Source: Brachybacterium nesterenkovii (lineage in GTDB: Bacteria > Actinomycetota > Actinomycetes > Actinomycetales > Dermabacteraceae). Taken from it: 48,549 nucleotides of DNA. Of the stretch, positions 8,427 through 16,481 are shown piece after piece; the first letter of the stretch is position 1, and each line of letters opens with the position of its first letter. A program made the translations under genes and the position numbers. The notes under the pieces were generated by a model. It ran no database searches. It saw only the letters and a program-made list of their open reading frames with translations, and was not told the DNA's origin. The stretch lies in assembly GCF_900163655.1 (NCBI RefSeq), contig NZ_FWFG01000010.1, positions 1 through 48,549 on the forward strand. Direction: 5' to 3'.

Positions 8427-9248
8427 ATGACGGAGCAGCCGCTGCGAGCGGCGGGGGCGCCGGCCCCGGAGATCACCTGCCTCGTGGCCCCGAACCCGGG
8501 GCCGCTCACCCTCCAGGGCACGTGCACCTACATCGTCCGCGACGGCGACCAGGTGTGGATCGTCGATCCCGGCCCCCGCGATGCGGCCCACCTCGAGGCG
8601 ATCCTCGACGCCGCTCTCATGGCCCGGGGCGCCCGCGCCGCGGGGATCCTCCTGACCCACCGGCACGACGACCACGCCGCCGGTGCCGGCACGCTGCGCC
8701 GACGCCTGTCGGGCACCGCCCGCCGGGACGTGCCGCTGTGGGCGGTCGACACCGCCGCCGTCCCCGGTGCGATCCGGCCGCCGGGGCGCCTGCTGGGCGA
8801 TCGCGGGACGATGGGCCACGTCATCCATCTGCCGGGCCATACCGCGGACTCCGTGGCGCTGCTCGTCGAGGGCGGGCGGCTCCTCGTCGGCGACACCCTG
8901 CTGGGCGGCTCCTCGACCGTCATCGTCCCGCCCGACGGCGACCTGACCGCCTATCTGCAGTCCCTGCAGGTCCTCCGTGCGCTCTGCCTCGACGGTCGGA
9001 TCTCCGCGATCCTCCCCGGCCACGGGGAGCCCTTCGAGGATCCGGCCGCGGCGCTCGCCGCCGTCGAGGACGCGATCTCCCACCGCCTGGCCCGGATCGA
9101 CGCCGTGCGCGAGGCCCGCGCCCGCGGCGTGCTGACGATGCCGCGGCTGCTGCGAGAGATCTACGGCCCCGACCTCCCGGCGGAGCTCGAGGAGGGCGCG
9201 ACGTGGAACATCCTCGCGGCCACCGAGCACATCCGCCGCACCGGCTGA
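8427..9248 (+). CDS. Metallo-beta-lactamase-fold hydrolase
   Basis: A 273-aa hydrolase of the LACTB2/glyoxalase II-like group. The metal-binding motif THRHDDH (about 77-83) is followed by LPGHT, a bridging Asp in VGDTLLG, and LPGHGEP, which complete a two-zinc site. The C-terminal part (about 210-273) is helical, with a winged-helix-like region typical of this subgroup. It lies 10 nt behind the DUF4177-like gene and converges on crp, exactly as in mycobacteria, where the homologue is Rv3677c. The substrate is not known; homologues outside actinobacteria act on RNA or thioesters. Confidence 0.9.
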   Translation: MTEQPLRAAGAPAPEITCLVAPNPGPLTLQGTCTYIVRDGDQVWIVDPGPRDAAHLEAILDAALMARGARAAGILLTHRHDDHAAGAGTLRRRLSGTARRDVPLWAVDTAAVPGAIRPPGRLLGDRGTMGHVIHLPGHTADSVALLVEGGRLLVGDTLLGGSSTVIVPPDGDLTAYLQSLQVLRALCLDGRISAILPGHGEPFEDPAAALAAVEDAISHRLARIDAVREARARGVLTMPRLLREIYGPDLPAELEEGATWNILAATEHIRRTG

Positions 9249-9320
9249 GCCGCGGGGCACGACGGGCGGCCTCGGACAGCCTCGGCCCGTCGGCCGGTGC
9301 AGCAGCCCGCGCACGCGATG

Positions 9321-9352
9321 ACGGTCCGGTCCCTGCGCAGGGACCGGGCCGT
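9321..9352. terminator. Hairpin between MBL and crp
   Basis: A 15-bp stem with one G-U pair (9321-9335 with 9338-9352) lies 72 bp after the MBL stop codon and can serve the convergent crp gene as well. Confidence 0.65.
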
Positions 9353-9370
9353 CGTGATGTGCGGGGCACC

Positions 9371-9414
9371 GCCGGCTCAGCGATGGCAGCTCGGCAATGC
9401 CGGCTCAGCGATGG
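9371..9414. repeat. Short direct repeat, 16 bp twice
   Basis: GCCGGCTCAGCGATGG occurs at 9371-9386 and again at 9399-9414, a 28-bp period, in the gap between the MBL and crp genes. No function is apparent. Confidence 0.6.
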
Positions 9415-9476
9415 ATGCCAGATCGGCGATCGAGCGCCGAGCCGCCTCGGCCCGATGGCCGGGACCGAAGCGAGCG

Positions 9477-10154
9477 TCAGCGGGCGCGGCGGTTCAGGCG
9501 CTCGATGTCCTGCAGCAGCACGGCGCGCGCCTCGAGGCGGATCCAGCCGCGGGACGCGAAGTCGGCGAGGGCCTTGTTGACGGTCTCGCGGGAGGCGCCG
9601 ACCAGCTGGGCCAGCTCCTCCTGGGTGAGGCCGTGGGCGACCATCACGCCGTCGTCGGTCTGGCGGCCGAAGCGCTGGGCGAGGTCCAGCAGGTTCTTGG
9701 CCACGCGGCCGGGGACGTCGGCGAAGACGAGGTCCGCGAGGGACTCGTTGGTCTTGCGCAGGCGACGGGCGAGGCTCGCCAGCAGGTGGCGGGCCACCTC
9801 CGGGCGCTGGGCCAGCACACGGTAGAGATCCTGCTGCGTCAGCGAGTACAGGACGGTCTCGGCGACCGCGGTGGCCGTCGCGTTGCGCGGCGCCGGATCG
9901 AACAGGGAGAGCTCGCCGAGGGTCTCGCCCGGGCCGAGGACGGCCAGCAGGTTCTCGCGGCCGTCGCCGGAGGCGTGGCCGACCTTCACCTTGCCGGTGG
10001 CGATGATGAACAGGCGATCGCCCTGATCGCCCTCGCGGAAGATCACCGCGCCGCGGTGGAAGTCCTCCTGCGTCATCGACGCGAGCACGGCCTGCTTGCC
10101 GTCGTCGTCGAGAGCGGCGAACAGCGGTGACGAACGTACGATGTTCTCGTCCAC
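9477..10154 (-). CDS. crp: Crp/Fnr-family transcriptional regulator (cAMP receptor protein)
   Basis: A 225-aa global regulator, the same size as mycobacterial Crp (Rv3676). The N-terminal cyclic-nucleotide domain has the phosphate-binding cassette GETLGELSLFD-P-A-P-R-N-A-T (about 78-95). A long dimer helix follows, then a helix-turn-helix with the recognition helix ASRETVNKALADF, which resembles the mycobacterial protein very closely. The GTG start at 10154 is preceded by AGGAGG four bases away; the next upstream ATG (10199) lacks a site. It is divergent from nth. A half-conserved TGTGA-N6-TGCGA at 10210-10225 could allow autoregulation. Confidence 0.96.
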   Translation of the reverse strand: MDENIVRSSPLFAALDDDGKQAVLASMTQEDFHRGAVIFREGDQGDRLFIIATGKVKVGHASGDGRENLLAVLGPGETLGELSLFDPAPRNATATAVAETVLYSLTQQDLYRVLAQRPEVARHLLASLARRLRKTNESLADLVFADVPGRVAKNLLDLAQRFGRQTDDGVMVAHGLTQEELAQLVGASRETVNKALADFASRGWIRLEARAVLLQDIERLNRRAR

Positions 10155-10209
10155 GGAACCTCCTGGATATGGGTGCCCCGCGAGATCGGGGCATGGCATT
10201 CGGCTCCAT

Positions 10210-10225
10210 TGTGACGCACGTGCGA
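10210..10225. promoter_or_regulatory. Possible Crp site upstream of crp
   Basis: TGTGA-N6-TGCGA matches one half of the TGTGA-N6-TCACA Crp consensus fully and the other half three of five. It contains a perfect CGCACGTGCG palindrome (10215-10224). It sits about 55 bp upstream of the crp start. This is a tentative call. Confidence 0.3.
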
Positions 10226-10386
10226 ACCGGATGCGTGGGTGCCATCACAGTATCCCGCGTCTCTGGCCCGCGTCGGGCCCCGGCGCGGATCGTGCGGCCG
10301 CTGCGCGACGAGCGTCGTCCGCCCGCGGCGCACGGCGACGGGAGCCGATCCGAGAGAGCGGCGGTGAGCGGAGGATGAGCTGGCCC

Positions 10387-11151
10387 ATGACCGGACGAAC
10401 AGCCGGACGCGCAGCCGGACCCACGCCCGGAGCCACGCCCGGAGCCACAGTCGGACGCACAGCGCGCGGCGGCCCGGCCCCCGCCCCGTCGCCCCAGGGG
10501 GCGCCGGCCCCGCTGCGCGCCGTCGCCGAGCGCCTCGCCGTCGAGCACCCCGAGGCCCGCACGGTACTGGTCCACACCAGCGCGTTCGAGCTGCTCGTGG
10601 CCACCGCCCTCTCCGCGCAGACCACGGACGTGCGGGTCAACGCCGCCACCGCGGTGCTGTTCGAGCGCTGGCCCGATGCGGCCGCGCTCGCCGCCGCCGA
10701 CCCCGCCGCGGTCGAGGACGTGATCCGCCCCGTCGGCATGGCGCCCACGAAGTCGCGGCGGATCATCGCGCTGGCCGCCGCGCTCCTCGAGCACCACGGC
10801 GGCGAGGTCCCCTCCGAGCAGTCCGCGCTCGAGGCGCTGCCCGGCGTCGGCCGCAAGACCGCCCTGGTGGTGCGCGGGGTCTGGTTCGGGCAGGACGCCC
10901 TGGCGGTCGACACCCACGTGGGCCGCCTCGCGCGACGCCTCGGCTGGAGCGCCGCGACCGACCCGGCGCGGATCGAGGCCGATGTCGTCGCCCTCGCCGA
11001 GACGGAGACGCCCGCCCGTCCTCCCGTCGACCTCACGGCCCTGTCGCTGCGTCTGATCCTCCACGGGCGCGCCACCTGCACCGCCCGGCGCCCCGCGTGC
11101 GGACGCTGCGCTCTCGCCGACCTCTGCCCCTCGGCGGGGGAGGCCGCATGA
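10387..11151 (+). CDS. nth: Endonuclease III (DNA glycosylase/AP lyase)
   Basis: A 254-aa base-excision-repair enzyme for oxidised pyrimidines. The helix-hairpin-helix LPGVGRKTA carries the catalytic Lys, VDTHV the catalytic Asp, and the C-terminus has the C-x6-C-x2-C-x5-C ligands of the 4Fe-4S cluster. The first 35-40 residues are a Gly/Ala/Pro/Thr-rich repeat not seen in shorter family members. Start choice is uncertain: an ATG at 10375 directly abuts GGAGG, while 10387 has the same GGAGG 12 bases upstream. The gene overlaps the Nudix gene by ATGA and is divergent from crp, as in mycobacteria. Confidence 0.94.
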   Translation: MTGRTAGRAAGPTPGATPGATVGRTARGGPAPAPSPQGAPAPLRAVAERLAVEHPEARTVLVHTSAFELLVATALSAQTTDVRVNAATAVLFERWPDAAALAAADPAAVEDVIRPVGMAPTKSRRIIALAAALLEHHGGEVPSEQSALEALPGVGRKTALVVRGVWFGQDALAVDTHVGRLARRLGWSAATDPARIEADVVALAETETPARPPVDLTALSLRLILHGRATCTARRPACGRCALADLCPSAGEAA

Positions 11152-11867
11152 GCGCCGCCCATCCGGCATGGACGACGCCCGCCGCACTGCCGTCGTTCCT
11201 CAGACCCCTGGCGCGGCACGCGGCCGTCGGCGATGCCGTCCTCGGTCGCGCGCTGCAGGAGGCGCCTCGTGATTGGACCCCGCGTCGCAGCGCGGTGCTC
11301 GTACTCATCGCGGGGCAGGAAGTCGAGGACGCGCAGATCCTGCTCGAGGAGCGCTCGCACACGATGCGCTCCCAGCCCGCGCAGTTCGCGCTGCCGGGCG
11401 GCCGTGCCGAGCCCGAGGACGCCGACGACGCGGCGACCGCGTTGCGCGAGGCCCGCGAGGAGACCGGCCTGGACCCCGCCGACGTGCACGTCCTCGGGGC
11501 CTTCGCCCCGATCCTGATGCCCTTCCGCGACGCGACGGTGAGCCCCGTCCTCGCCTGGGCGCCGCGCCCGCCCGCCCTCGGGCCGACGGATCCGGCGGAG
11601 GTGGAGAGCCTGCTGTGGGCGCCGCTGGCCGGGGCCCGGTCCCTCACCGATCCGGCGATCCACCGCATCGGCGTGCTCGACGGGCGCGCAACGGGGGTGG
11701 CCTTCGACCTGCCCGGCGACGCCTTCGTGTGGGGCTTCACCGCGATGATCCTGGACGCCGTGCTGGGCGGCCTCGAGCTGCCCGGCATGCCGGTGGCCGC
11801 CGCGGACGCGCCGCGGGTGGAGGTCCCCGCGGTGCGTCGCCGCCCGGGTCCCGGGGCCCGCCGCTGA
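11148..11867 (+). CDS. Nudix hydrolase, CoA pyrophosphatase type
   Basis: A 239-aa Nudix protein. The core contains the CoA-type signature ERS-x3-MRSQ-x-A-Q-F-A-L-P-G-G followed by the Nudix helix REAREETGL. In this subfamily the enzyme cleaves coenzyme A or its oxidised forms to 4'-phosphopantetheine and 3',5'-ADP. The ATG overlaps the nth stop (ATGA) and has GGGGGAGG just upstream. It corresponds to Rv3672c in the conserved block. The protease gene marP, which follows in mycobacteria, is absent here. Confidence 0.88.
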   Translation: MSAAHPAWTTPAALPSFLRPLARHAAVGDAVLGRALQEAPRDWTPRRSAVLVLIAGQEVEDAQILLEERSHTMRSQPAQFALPGGRAEPEDADDAATALREAREETGLDPADVHVLGAFAPILMPFRDATVSPVLAWAPRPPALGPTDPAEVESLLWAPLAGARSLTDPAIHRIGVLDGRATGVAFDLPGDAFVWGFTAMILDAVLGGLELPGMPVAAADAPRVEVPAVRRRPGPGARR

Positions 11868-12063
11868 GCACGGTCGGAGCGGGCGGTCCCTGTACCATGG
11901 AGCGATGCGCCAGGGCGCTCGCCCGGCGCGTCCCACAGCATTCCTGCCCCGCGCATCCTCGCGACGCGCGTGCGGCAGACAACCAGGAGAAGAGCCGGCT
12001 CCCGTGTCCCGGGCGCCGCACAGCAGCAGCGCGCGCCGGTGGCGCGCAGAGACGGGGATCGAC
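11868..12063 (+). promoter_or_regulatory. Promoter and long leader of the cold-shock gene
   Basis: TACCAT (11893-11898) looks like a -10 element and would place the transcript start near 11905, giving a leader of about 160 nt before the GTG at 12064. Long leaders are common for cold-shock genes. An ATG exactly at 11905 and a GTG at 12004 are in frame with the protein, so longer forms cannot be excluded. Confidence 0.45.
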
Positions 12064-12447
12064 GTGCCACGTGGCAAGGTGAAGTTCTATGACGCCGACA
12101 AGGGCTTCGGTTTCATCACGGACGAGGACGGCGGGAGCGTGCACGTGCACGCCTCCGTCCTGCCCGAGGGGATGACGAGCCTGCGTCCCGGCACCCGCGT
12201 CGAGTTCGACGTGGCCGACGGCCGCCGCGGCCCCTCCGCGCTGTCGGTGCGCCTGGTGGACCCGGCGCCGTCCGTGCTGCGGGCGCGCCGCAAGAAGCCC
12301 GAGGACATGGCGGTGCTGGTCGAGGACCTCATCCGCCTGCTCGACTCCGTCTCCAACGGCCTGCGCCGCGGCCGGTACCCCGACCGCGGGCACTCCGAGA
12401 AGATCGCGACCGTGCTGCGCGCCGTCGCCGACGACTTCGAGGCCTGA
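12064..12447 (+). CDS. cspB: CspB-type cold-shock domain protein
   Basis: A 127-aa single-stranded nucleic-acid-binding protein. The cold-shock domain fills residues 1-65, with RNP1 KGFGFI and RNP2 as VHVHAS rather than the usual VFVHFS. The C-terminal extension (RARRKKPEDMA to the end, about 60 residues, helical) is the form seen in mycobacterial Rv0871. The start GTG at 12064 aligns with the conserved family N-terminus (P-R-G-K-V-K-F-Y-D), with only a weak GGGGA before it. It lies four bases before the DUF3027 gene, so the two form an operon. Confidence 0.92.
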   Translation: MPRGKVKFYDADKGFGFITDEDGGSVHVHASVLPEGMTSLRPGTRVEFDVADGRRGPSALSVRLVDPAPSVLRARRKKPEDMAVLVEDLIRLLDSVSNGLRRGRYPDRGHSEKIATVLRAVADDFEA

Positions 12448-12451
12448 GGCC

Positions 12452-13372
12452 ATGGCCCGCACCGCGACCCCGCGCCTGGACGCCGTCTCCGCCAACGCGA
12501 TCGAGCTGGCCCGCCAGTCCCTGCTGGAGGTCACCGAGCCCGGCCAGGTCGGCGAGCACCTGCGCGTCGAGGCCTCGGCCGAGCGCCTGGTCACGCACGT
12601 CTTCGACTGCACGATGCCCGGCTACCGCGGCTGGTCCTGGGTGGTCGTGCTGGCCCGCGCCCCGCGCGCGAAGGCCCCGACCGTCTCCGAGACCGCGCTG
12701 CTGCCCGGCTCCGACGCCCTGCTGGCGCCGGAGTGGGAGCCGTGGTCGGAGCGCCTGAAGCCCTCGGACGTGGGCGCCGACGACCTCCTGCCCTTCCGCG
12801 AGTACGATCCGCGGCTGGAGCAGGGCTACGAGCAGACCGATGATGCCGAGGCCGACCGCGTGGCCCAGTGGGAGCTTGGCCTGGGCCGTGCCCGCGTGCT
12901 CTCGCAGGAGGGGCGCGAGGAGGCCGCCGAGCGCTGGGTCTCCGGCGAGTTCGGCCCCCGGGAGACGAGCGGCCGCCGCCGCAAAGGGACCGTGGACGCG
13001 CACTGCGCCTCGTGCGGCTTCCTGTCCTTGCTGTCGGGGTCGCTGCGCCAGGAGTTCGGCATCTGCACCAATGAGTGGTCGCCCGCCGACGGCCGCGTGG
13101 TCTCCCTGCGCTACGGCTGCGGCTCGCACTCGGAGACCGGGCAGGACGACGCCCCGCGCGAGGACCCGAGCGAGCACATCGTGATCGACGAGTACCGGAT
13201 CGATGCGGAGCCCGTGGCCGAGGCGAGCGAGCCCGACCAGCCCGCCGTCGCCGAGCCTGACCAGCCCGCCGTCGCCGAGTCCGATGAGCCTGCTGCCGAG
13301 CCCGAGCCCCTCGTCGAGGCCGACGCTCCCGACTCCCAGACGGCGCCCGAGGAGCCCGTCAGCGAGAGCTGA
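12452..13372 (+). CDS. DUF3027 family protein
   Basis: A 306-aa actinobacterial protein of unknown function. The N-terminal ~110 residues contain the family pattern H-V-F-D-C-x-M-P-G-Y-R-G-W-x-W-V-V. A central Cys-containing part (HCASCGF near 187 and later GIC and YGCGSHSE) looks like a zinc-binding knuckle. The last ~70 residues are acidic and Pro/Ala-rich with two exact EPDQPAVA repeats. It is translationally close to cspB, a pairing I recall from other actinobacteria, which hints at an RNA- or stress-linked role, though this is only inference. Its 3' end overlaps the convergent holB by 14 bp. Confidence 0.85.
   Translation: MARTATPRLDAVSANAIELARQSLLEVTEPGQVGEHLRVEASAERLVTHVFDCTMPGYRGWSWVVVLARAPRAKAPTVSETALLPGSDALLAPEWEPWSERLKPSDVGADDLLPFREYDPRLEQGYEQTDDAEADRVAQWELGLGRARVLSQEGREEAAERWVSGEFGPRETSGRRRKGTVDAHCASCGFLSLLSGSLRQEFGICTNEWSPADGRVVSLRYGCGSHSETGQDDAPREDPSEHIVIDEYRIDAEPVAEASEPDQPAVAEPDQPAVAESDEPAAEPEPLVEADAPDSQTAPEEPVSES
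13229..13276 (+). repeat. Coding tandem repeat, 24 bp twice
   Basis: Two 24-bp units (13229-13252 and 13253-13276, one base different) encode EPDQPAVA twice, and a degenerate third unit follows. The array lies in the acidic tail of the DUF3027 protein and may vary in copy number between strains. Confidence 0.75.
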
Positions 13373-14552
13373 CGGCCACCTGCGACAGCAGGGCCTCGAG
13401 CGCGAGCAGCGGCGGCACGTTCCCGGCGATGCGCGCACGCGCCGTGCCGACCGCGTCCAGCAGCCGGAGCGTGACGCGGGCATTGCCCTCCTGCGCCGCC
13501 TGCTCGAGGGCATCCAGCACGCCCGGGTTCACCAGCTCCGACCCGCTGCCCAGCTGCAGCGTGAGCACATCCCGCAGCACCGAGTGGGCATCCAGCAGGT
13601 AGCGGTCCAGGACGTCCCGCACCAGGCGGGTGCGGCGCCTCTTGGCGTCCTCCTCGAGCTGGCGCAGCTGACCGCGCAGGGCGGGCGGCACGGGGCCATC
13701 ATCGATGCCCGCCGAGTGCAGGAAGCGCTCGCGCTCGGCCGCGGAGACCTCATCGGCGTGGGCGGCGGCCTCCGCGGTCGCCTGGTCCACGAGCGACTGC
13801 GCGGCGAGCACCGCGGCCCCCGTCGACCGCAGCGACAGCAGCGTGCGGGCGGCCGTCTCGCGGGAGGCGAGCGCCCCCTCCTGCGTCGCGTACCGCAGGG
13901 CCAGGCCGATGTGCCCCTGCGCCGCGCGCGCCGAGCGCTCGGCGGTGTCCGCGTCGACGCCGTCGCGCCGCACGAGCAGCTCGGCGACCACGTCGGGGCG
14001 CGGCACCGTCAGCGTCACCACGCGGCAGCGGGAGCGGATCGTGGGGGCGAGATCCTCGGCCGACGGCGCGCACAGCATCCACACCGTCAGCGGCGGCGGC
14101 TCCTCGATCGACTTCAGCAGCACGTTGAACGTGCCGGCGCTCATGCGGTCGGCGTCCTCGATGATCACCACGCGGTGGCGACCGGTGGCGGGGGAGCGCT
14201 GGGCCGTCAGGACCAGCGAGCGGACCTCGTCCTTGGAGATCGACAGCTTGTCGGTCGCGACGACGGTGACGTCCGGGTGGGTGCCCGCGAGCACCGTGCG
14301 GCAGGCGGTGCAGGTGCCGCAGCCCTCGCCGGTGGCGCACTGCAGGGTCGCGGCGAAGGCCCGGGCCGCCGTGGAGCGGCCGGAGCCGGGCGGGCCCGTG
14401 ACCAGCCACGCCTGGGCGAGGGAGCCCTCGGGGGAGGCGGCGCGGCGGAACTGCGCGACCGCGGACTCCTGTCCCACGACGTCCGCCCACACGCCGGTGA
14501 GCGATGCGGGGTCGGTCGAGGCGGTCTCCGTCTGCGGCATCGGGGCGCTCAT
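13359..14552 (-). CDS. holB: DNA polymerase III subunit delta'
   Basis: A 397-aa AAA+ clamp-loader subunit. Walker A is GPPGSGRST (about residues 53-61). The zinc knuckle C-x5-C-x2-C-x2-C (ending GCGTCTAC) follows near 70-84. The Walker B region reads VVIIEDADRM, and the SRC sensor motif is present (near 172). It acts with DnaX and the delta subunit to load the beta clamp. The start overlaps the tmk stop as ATGA, so it is the third gene of the operon gfo-tmk-holB. Confidence 0.95.
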   Translation of the reverse strand: MSAPMPQTETASTDPASLTGVWADVVGQESAVAQFRRAASPEGSLAQAWLVTGPPGSGRSTAARAFAATLQCATGEGCGTCTACRTVLAGTHPDVTVVATDKLSISKDEVRSLVLTAQRSPATGRHRVVIIEDADRMSAGTFNVLLKSIEEPPPLTVWMLCAPSAEDLAPTIRSRCRVVTLTVPRPDVVAELLVRRDGVDADTAERSARAAQGHIGLALRYATQEGALASRETAARTLLSLRSTGAAVLAAQSLVDQATAEAAAHADEVSAAERERFLHSAGIDDGPVPPALRGQLRQLEEDAKRRRTRLVRDVLDRYLLDAHSVLRDVLTLQLGSGSELVNPGVLDALEQAAQEGNARVTLRLLDAVGTARARIAGNVPPLLALEALLSQVAVSSR

Positions 14553-15289
14553 GCCCTCGCCCCCGCCGCGGCGGCCGGATCCGCCGGGGACTCATCGGTG
14601 CCCGCGAGCGCGTCGAGGTCCGCCTCCAGCGCAGCGAGGATCTGCGCATGGACCTGCTCGCGCGTGCCCGCGCCGTCGATCACGCGCCAGCGCTGCGGAT
14701 CGGCGGCGGCCAGGGCGAGGAACTGCTCGCGCACCGCCTCGTGGAACGCCGAGCCCGCGCGCTCGAGACGGTCCAGCGACCCGGCGCTGCGGCGCCGCGC
14801 GATGACGGAGGGATCGATGTCCAGCAGCAGCGTCCGGTGGGGCAGCAGCCCGTCCGTCGCCCACAGGGACAGCGCCCCCACCTGCGCGGGATCGAGGGCG
14901 CGGCCGGCCCCCTGGTATGCGATCGACGAGTCGAGGTAGCGGTCCCCGAGCACCACGCCGCCCGCGGCCAGGTGCGGGCGCACGAGCGTCTCGATGTGGT
15001 GGGCGCGATCGGCCGCGTACAGCAGGGCCTCGGCGCGCGGAGCGACGTGATCGCCGTGCATCACCAGGCGCCGCAGCTCGACGCCCAGCTCGGTGCCGCC
15101 CGGCTCCCGGGTGGTCAGCACCGCCTCGGGGGACAGGCCTCGCCGCTGCAGCAGATGCTCGCGCAGCAGGCGGATCTGCGTGGACTTGCCCGCGCTGTCC
15201 CCGCCCTCGAACGTGATGAACAGGCCCGTCGGCGAGGGCCCGGGCGCCGGGGCCCGCAGCACCGTCTGCGGCAGGGCCTCCTGGCTCAT
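14549..15289 (-). CDS. tmk: Thymidylate kinase
   Basis: A 246-aa enzyme that converts dTMP to dTDP. It shows the P-loop FEGGDSAGKST (about 26-36), TREPGGT with the dTMP-binding Arg (60-66), DRYLDSSIAYQG (about 116-127) and a LID-type Arg-rich segment RRRSAGSLDR. The C-terminal 20 residues are Ala-rich. Its start overlaps the gfo stop (ATGA) and its stop overlaps holB. In many actinobacteria tmk-holB directly follows topA; here a dehydrogenase gene and a sugar importer lie in between. Confidence 0.96.
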   Translation of the reverse strand: MSQEALPQTVLRAPAPGPSPTGLFITFEGGDSAGKSTQIRLLREHLLQRRGLSPEAVLTTREPGGTELGVELRRLVMHGDHVAPRAEALLYAADRAHHIETLVRPHLAAGGVVLGDRYLDSSIAYQGAGRALDPAQVGALSLWATDGLLPHRTLLLDIDPSVIARRRSAGSLDRLERAGSAFHEAVREQFLALAAADPQRWRVIDGAGTREQVHAQILAALEADLDALAGTDESPADPAAAAGARA

Positions 15290-16383
15290 CGGGCGCCCTC
15301 GCCGCCGCCGAGGCCCTCACCGGGGTAGACGACGCCCAGCTCGGCGCGGATCGCGTCCATCGTCCGCATCACCGACAGCGTGGCCGCCCACGGCATCGAC
15401 GGCGCCTCCCGCAGACCGTCCGCGACGCAGCGCGCGACCTCCGCGGCCTCATAGGCCATCGCCAGCTCCGGATCCCCGGGATGCGTGAACGACGCCGTGG
15501 CCCCATCGAGGCGCCGCACCGTCAGCGTCGTGGGCCGGTAGAACGCGCCGTCCATCGTGATCGACCCCTCCGTGCCGCCGATCCAGGCCTGGGTGGGCGT
15601 GCGCGAGGACAACGTCGAGTGCAGCACCGCGCGGCCGCCGCGGGCGCCCGAGGCGATCACCGCGAGCTCCGCATCCACGCCGGTGGCCGTGAGCGAGCCC
15701 TGCACGGCGAGATCCGAGAGATCCCCGAGCACCGCCTGCGCGAAGGAGACCGGGTAGACGCCCAGGTCCAGGAGGGCGCCGCCGCCCAGCTCCGGCGCAT
15801 ACAGCCGGTGGAAGGGATCGAGGGGGAAGGCCTGGCCGTGATCGGCCGACAGCGCCACGACATCGCCGATGAGCCCTGCGTCGATGGTGCGGCGCAGCAC
15901 GTCCATCTGCGGCAGGAAGCGCGTCCACATCGCCTCCGCGCACAGCACGCCCCGCTGCGCCGCCAGATCCAGCAGATCCTGCGCCTGCTCGGCATCGAGC
16001 GTGAACGCCTTCTCCACCAGCACCGGCACCTGGGCCTCGAGGACGGGCCGGGTGAGGGCGTGGTGCTGGGCGTGCGGCGAGGCGATGTACACCGCGTCCA
16101 GGCCTCCCGCCGCGAGCATCGCCCCGAGGTCCTCATACGCCGTGATCGGATGCTCCGCGTCGGCGTGCTCGGCGGCGAAGGCCTCCGCCCGATCGAACGA
16201 GCGCGAGCAGACCGCGACCACGCGCGAGGCCGTGCCGCCGTGCAGCGCGCGGGTGAAGGTGCGCGCGATGCCGCCCGGGGACACGACGCCCCAGCGCAGC
16301 GCCGGGGCGGTGCGGGGGTCGGGCACGGTCGACGCGGGCAGCGCGAGGGCGTCGGCGGTCGCGGGGGCAGAGGTGTCGCTCAT
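15286..16383 (-). CDS. Gfo/Idh/MocA family oxidoreductase
   Basis: A 365-aa NAD(P)-dependent dehydrogenase. The Rossmann fold begins at about residue 30 (WGVVSPGGIARTF). The family Lys is in VLVEKAFTL (about residue 130). The C-terminal half has DLGVYPVSFA and ends in the usual beta-sheet domain. The sequence is closest to my memory of dihydrodiol or sugar dehydrogenases; the substrate cannot be read from the sequence. Transcription seems leaderless, with TAGATT six bases before the ATG. As first gene of gfo-tmk-holB it supplies the only visible promoter for two essential genes. Confidence 0.9.
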   Translation of the reverse strand: MSDTSAPATADALALPASTVPDPRTAPALRWGVVSPGGIARTFTRALHGGTASRVVAVCSRSFDRAEAFAAEHADAEHPITAYEDLGAMLAAGGLDAVYIASPHAQHHALTRPVLEAQVPVLVEKAFTLDAEQAQDLLDLAAQRGVLCAEAMWTRFLPQMDVLRRTIDAGLIGDVVALSADHGQAFPLDPFHRLYAPELGGGALLDLGVYPVSFAQAVLGDLSDLAVQGSLTATGVDAELAVIASGARGGRAVLHSTLSSRTPTQAWIGGTEGSITMDGAFYRPTTLTVRRLDGATASFTHPGDPELAMAYEAAEVARCVADGLREAPSMPWAATLSVMRTMDAIRAELGVVYPGEGLGGGEGAR

Positions 16384-16389
16384 GCCCCC

Positions 16390-16395
16390 AATCTA
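16390..16395 (-). promoter_or_regulatory. Leaderless -10 for gfo-tmk-holB
   Basis: TAGATT on the minus strand, six bases before the ATG at 16383, fits the TANNNT plus 6-7 nt leaderless arrangement seen at several genes in this window. Confidence 0.55.
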
Positions 16396-16433
16396 TCGGC
16401 GCTGGCCGACGGACGAAGAGCCCGGGCATGGGC

Positions 16434-16469
16434 GAGCGCCCGCCCCCGACGGATCGGGGACGGGCGCTC
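16434..16469 (-). terminator. Terminator after the sugar-importer operon
   Basis: A long hairpin with outer arms GAGCGCCC/GGGCGCTC and inner arms CCCCGA/TCGGGG around a CGGA loop lies beyond the 89-bp repeats. It isolates the importer operon from the gfo promoter. Confidence 0.7.
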
Positions 16470-16481
16470 ATGAGTGGGAGA

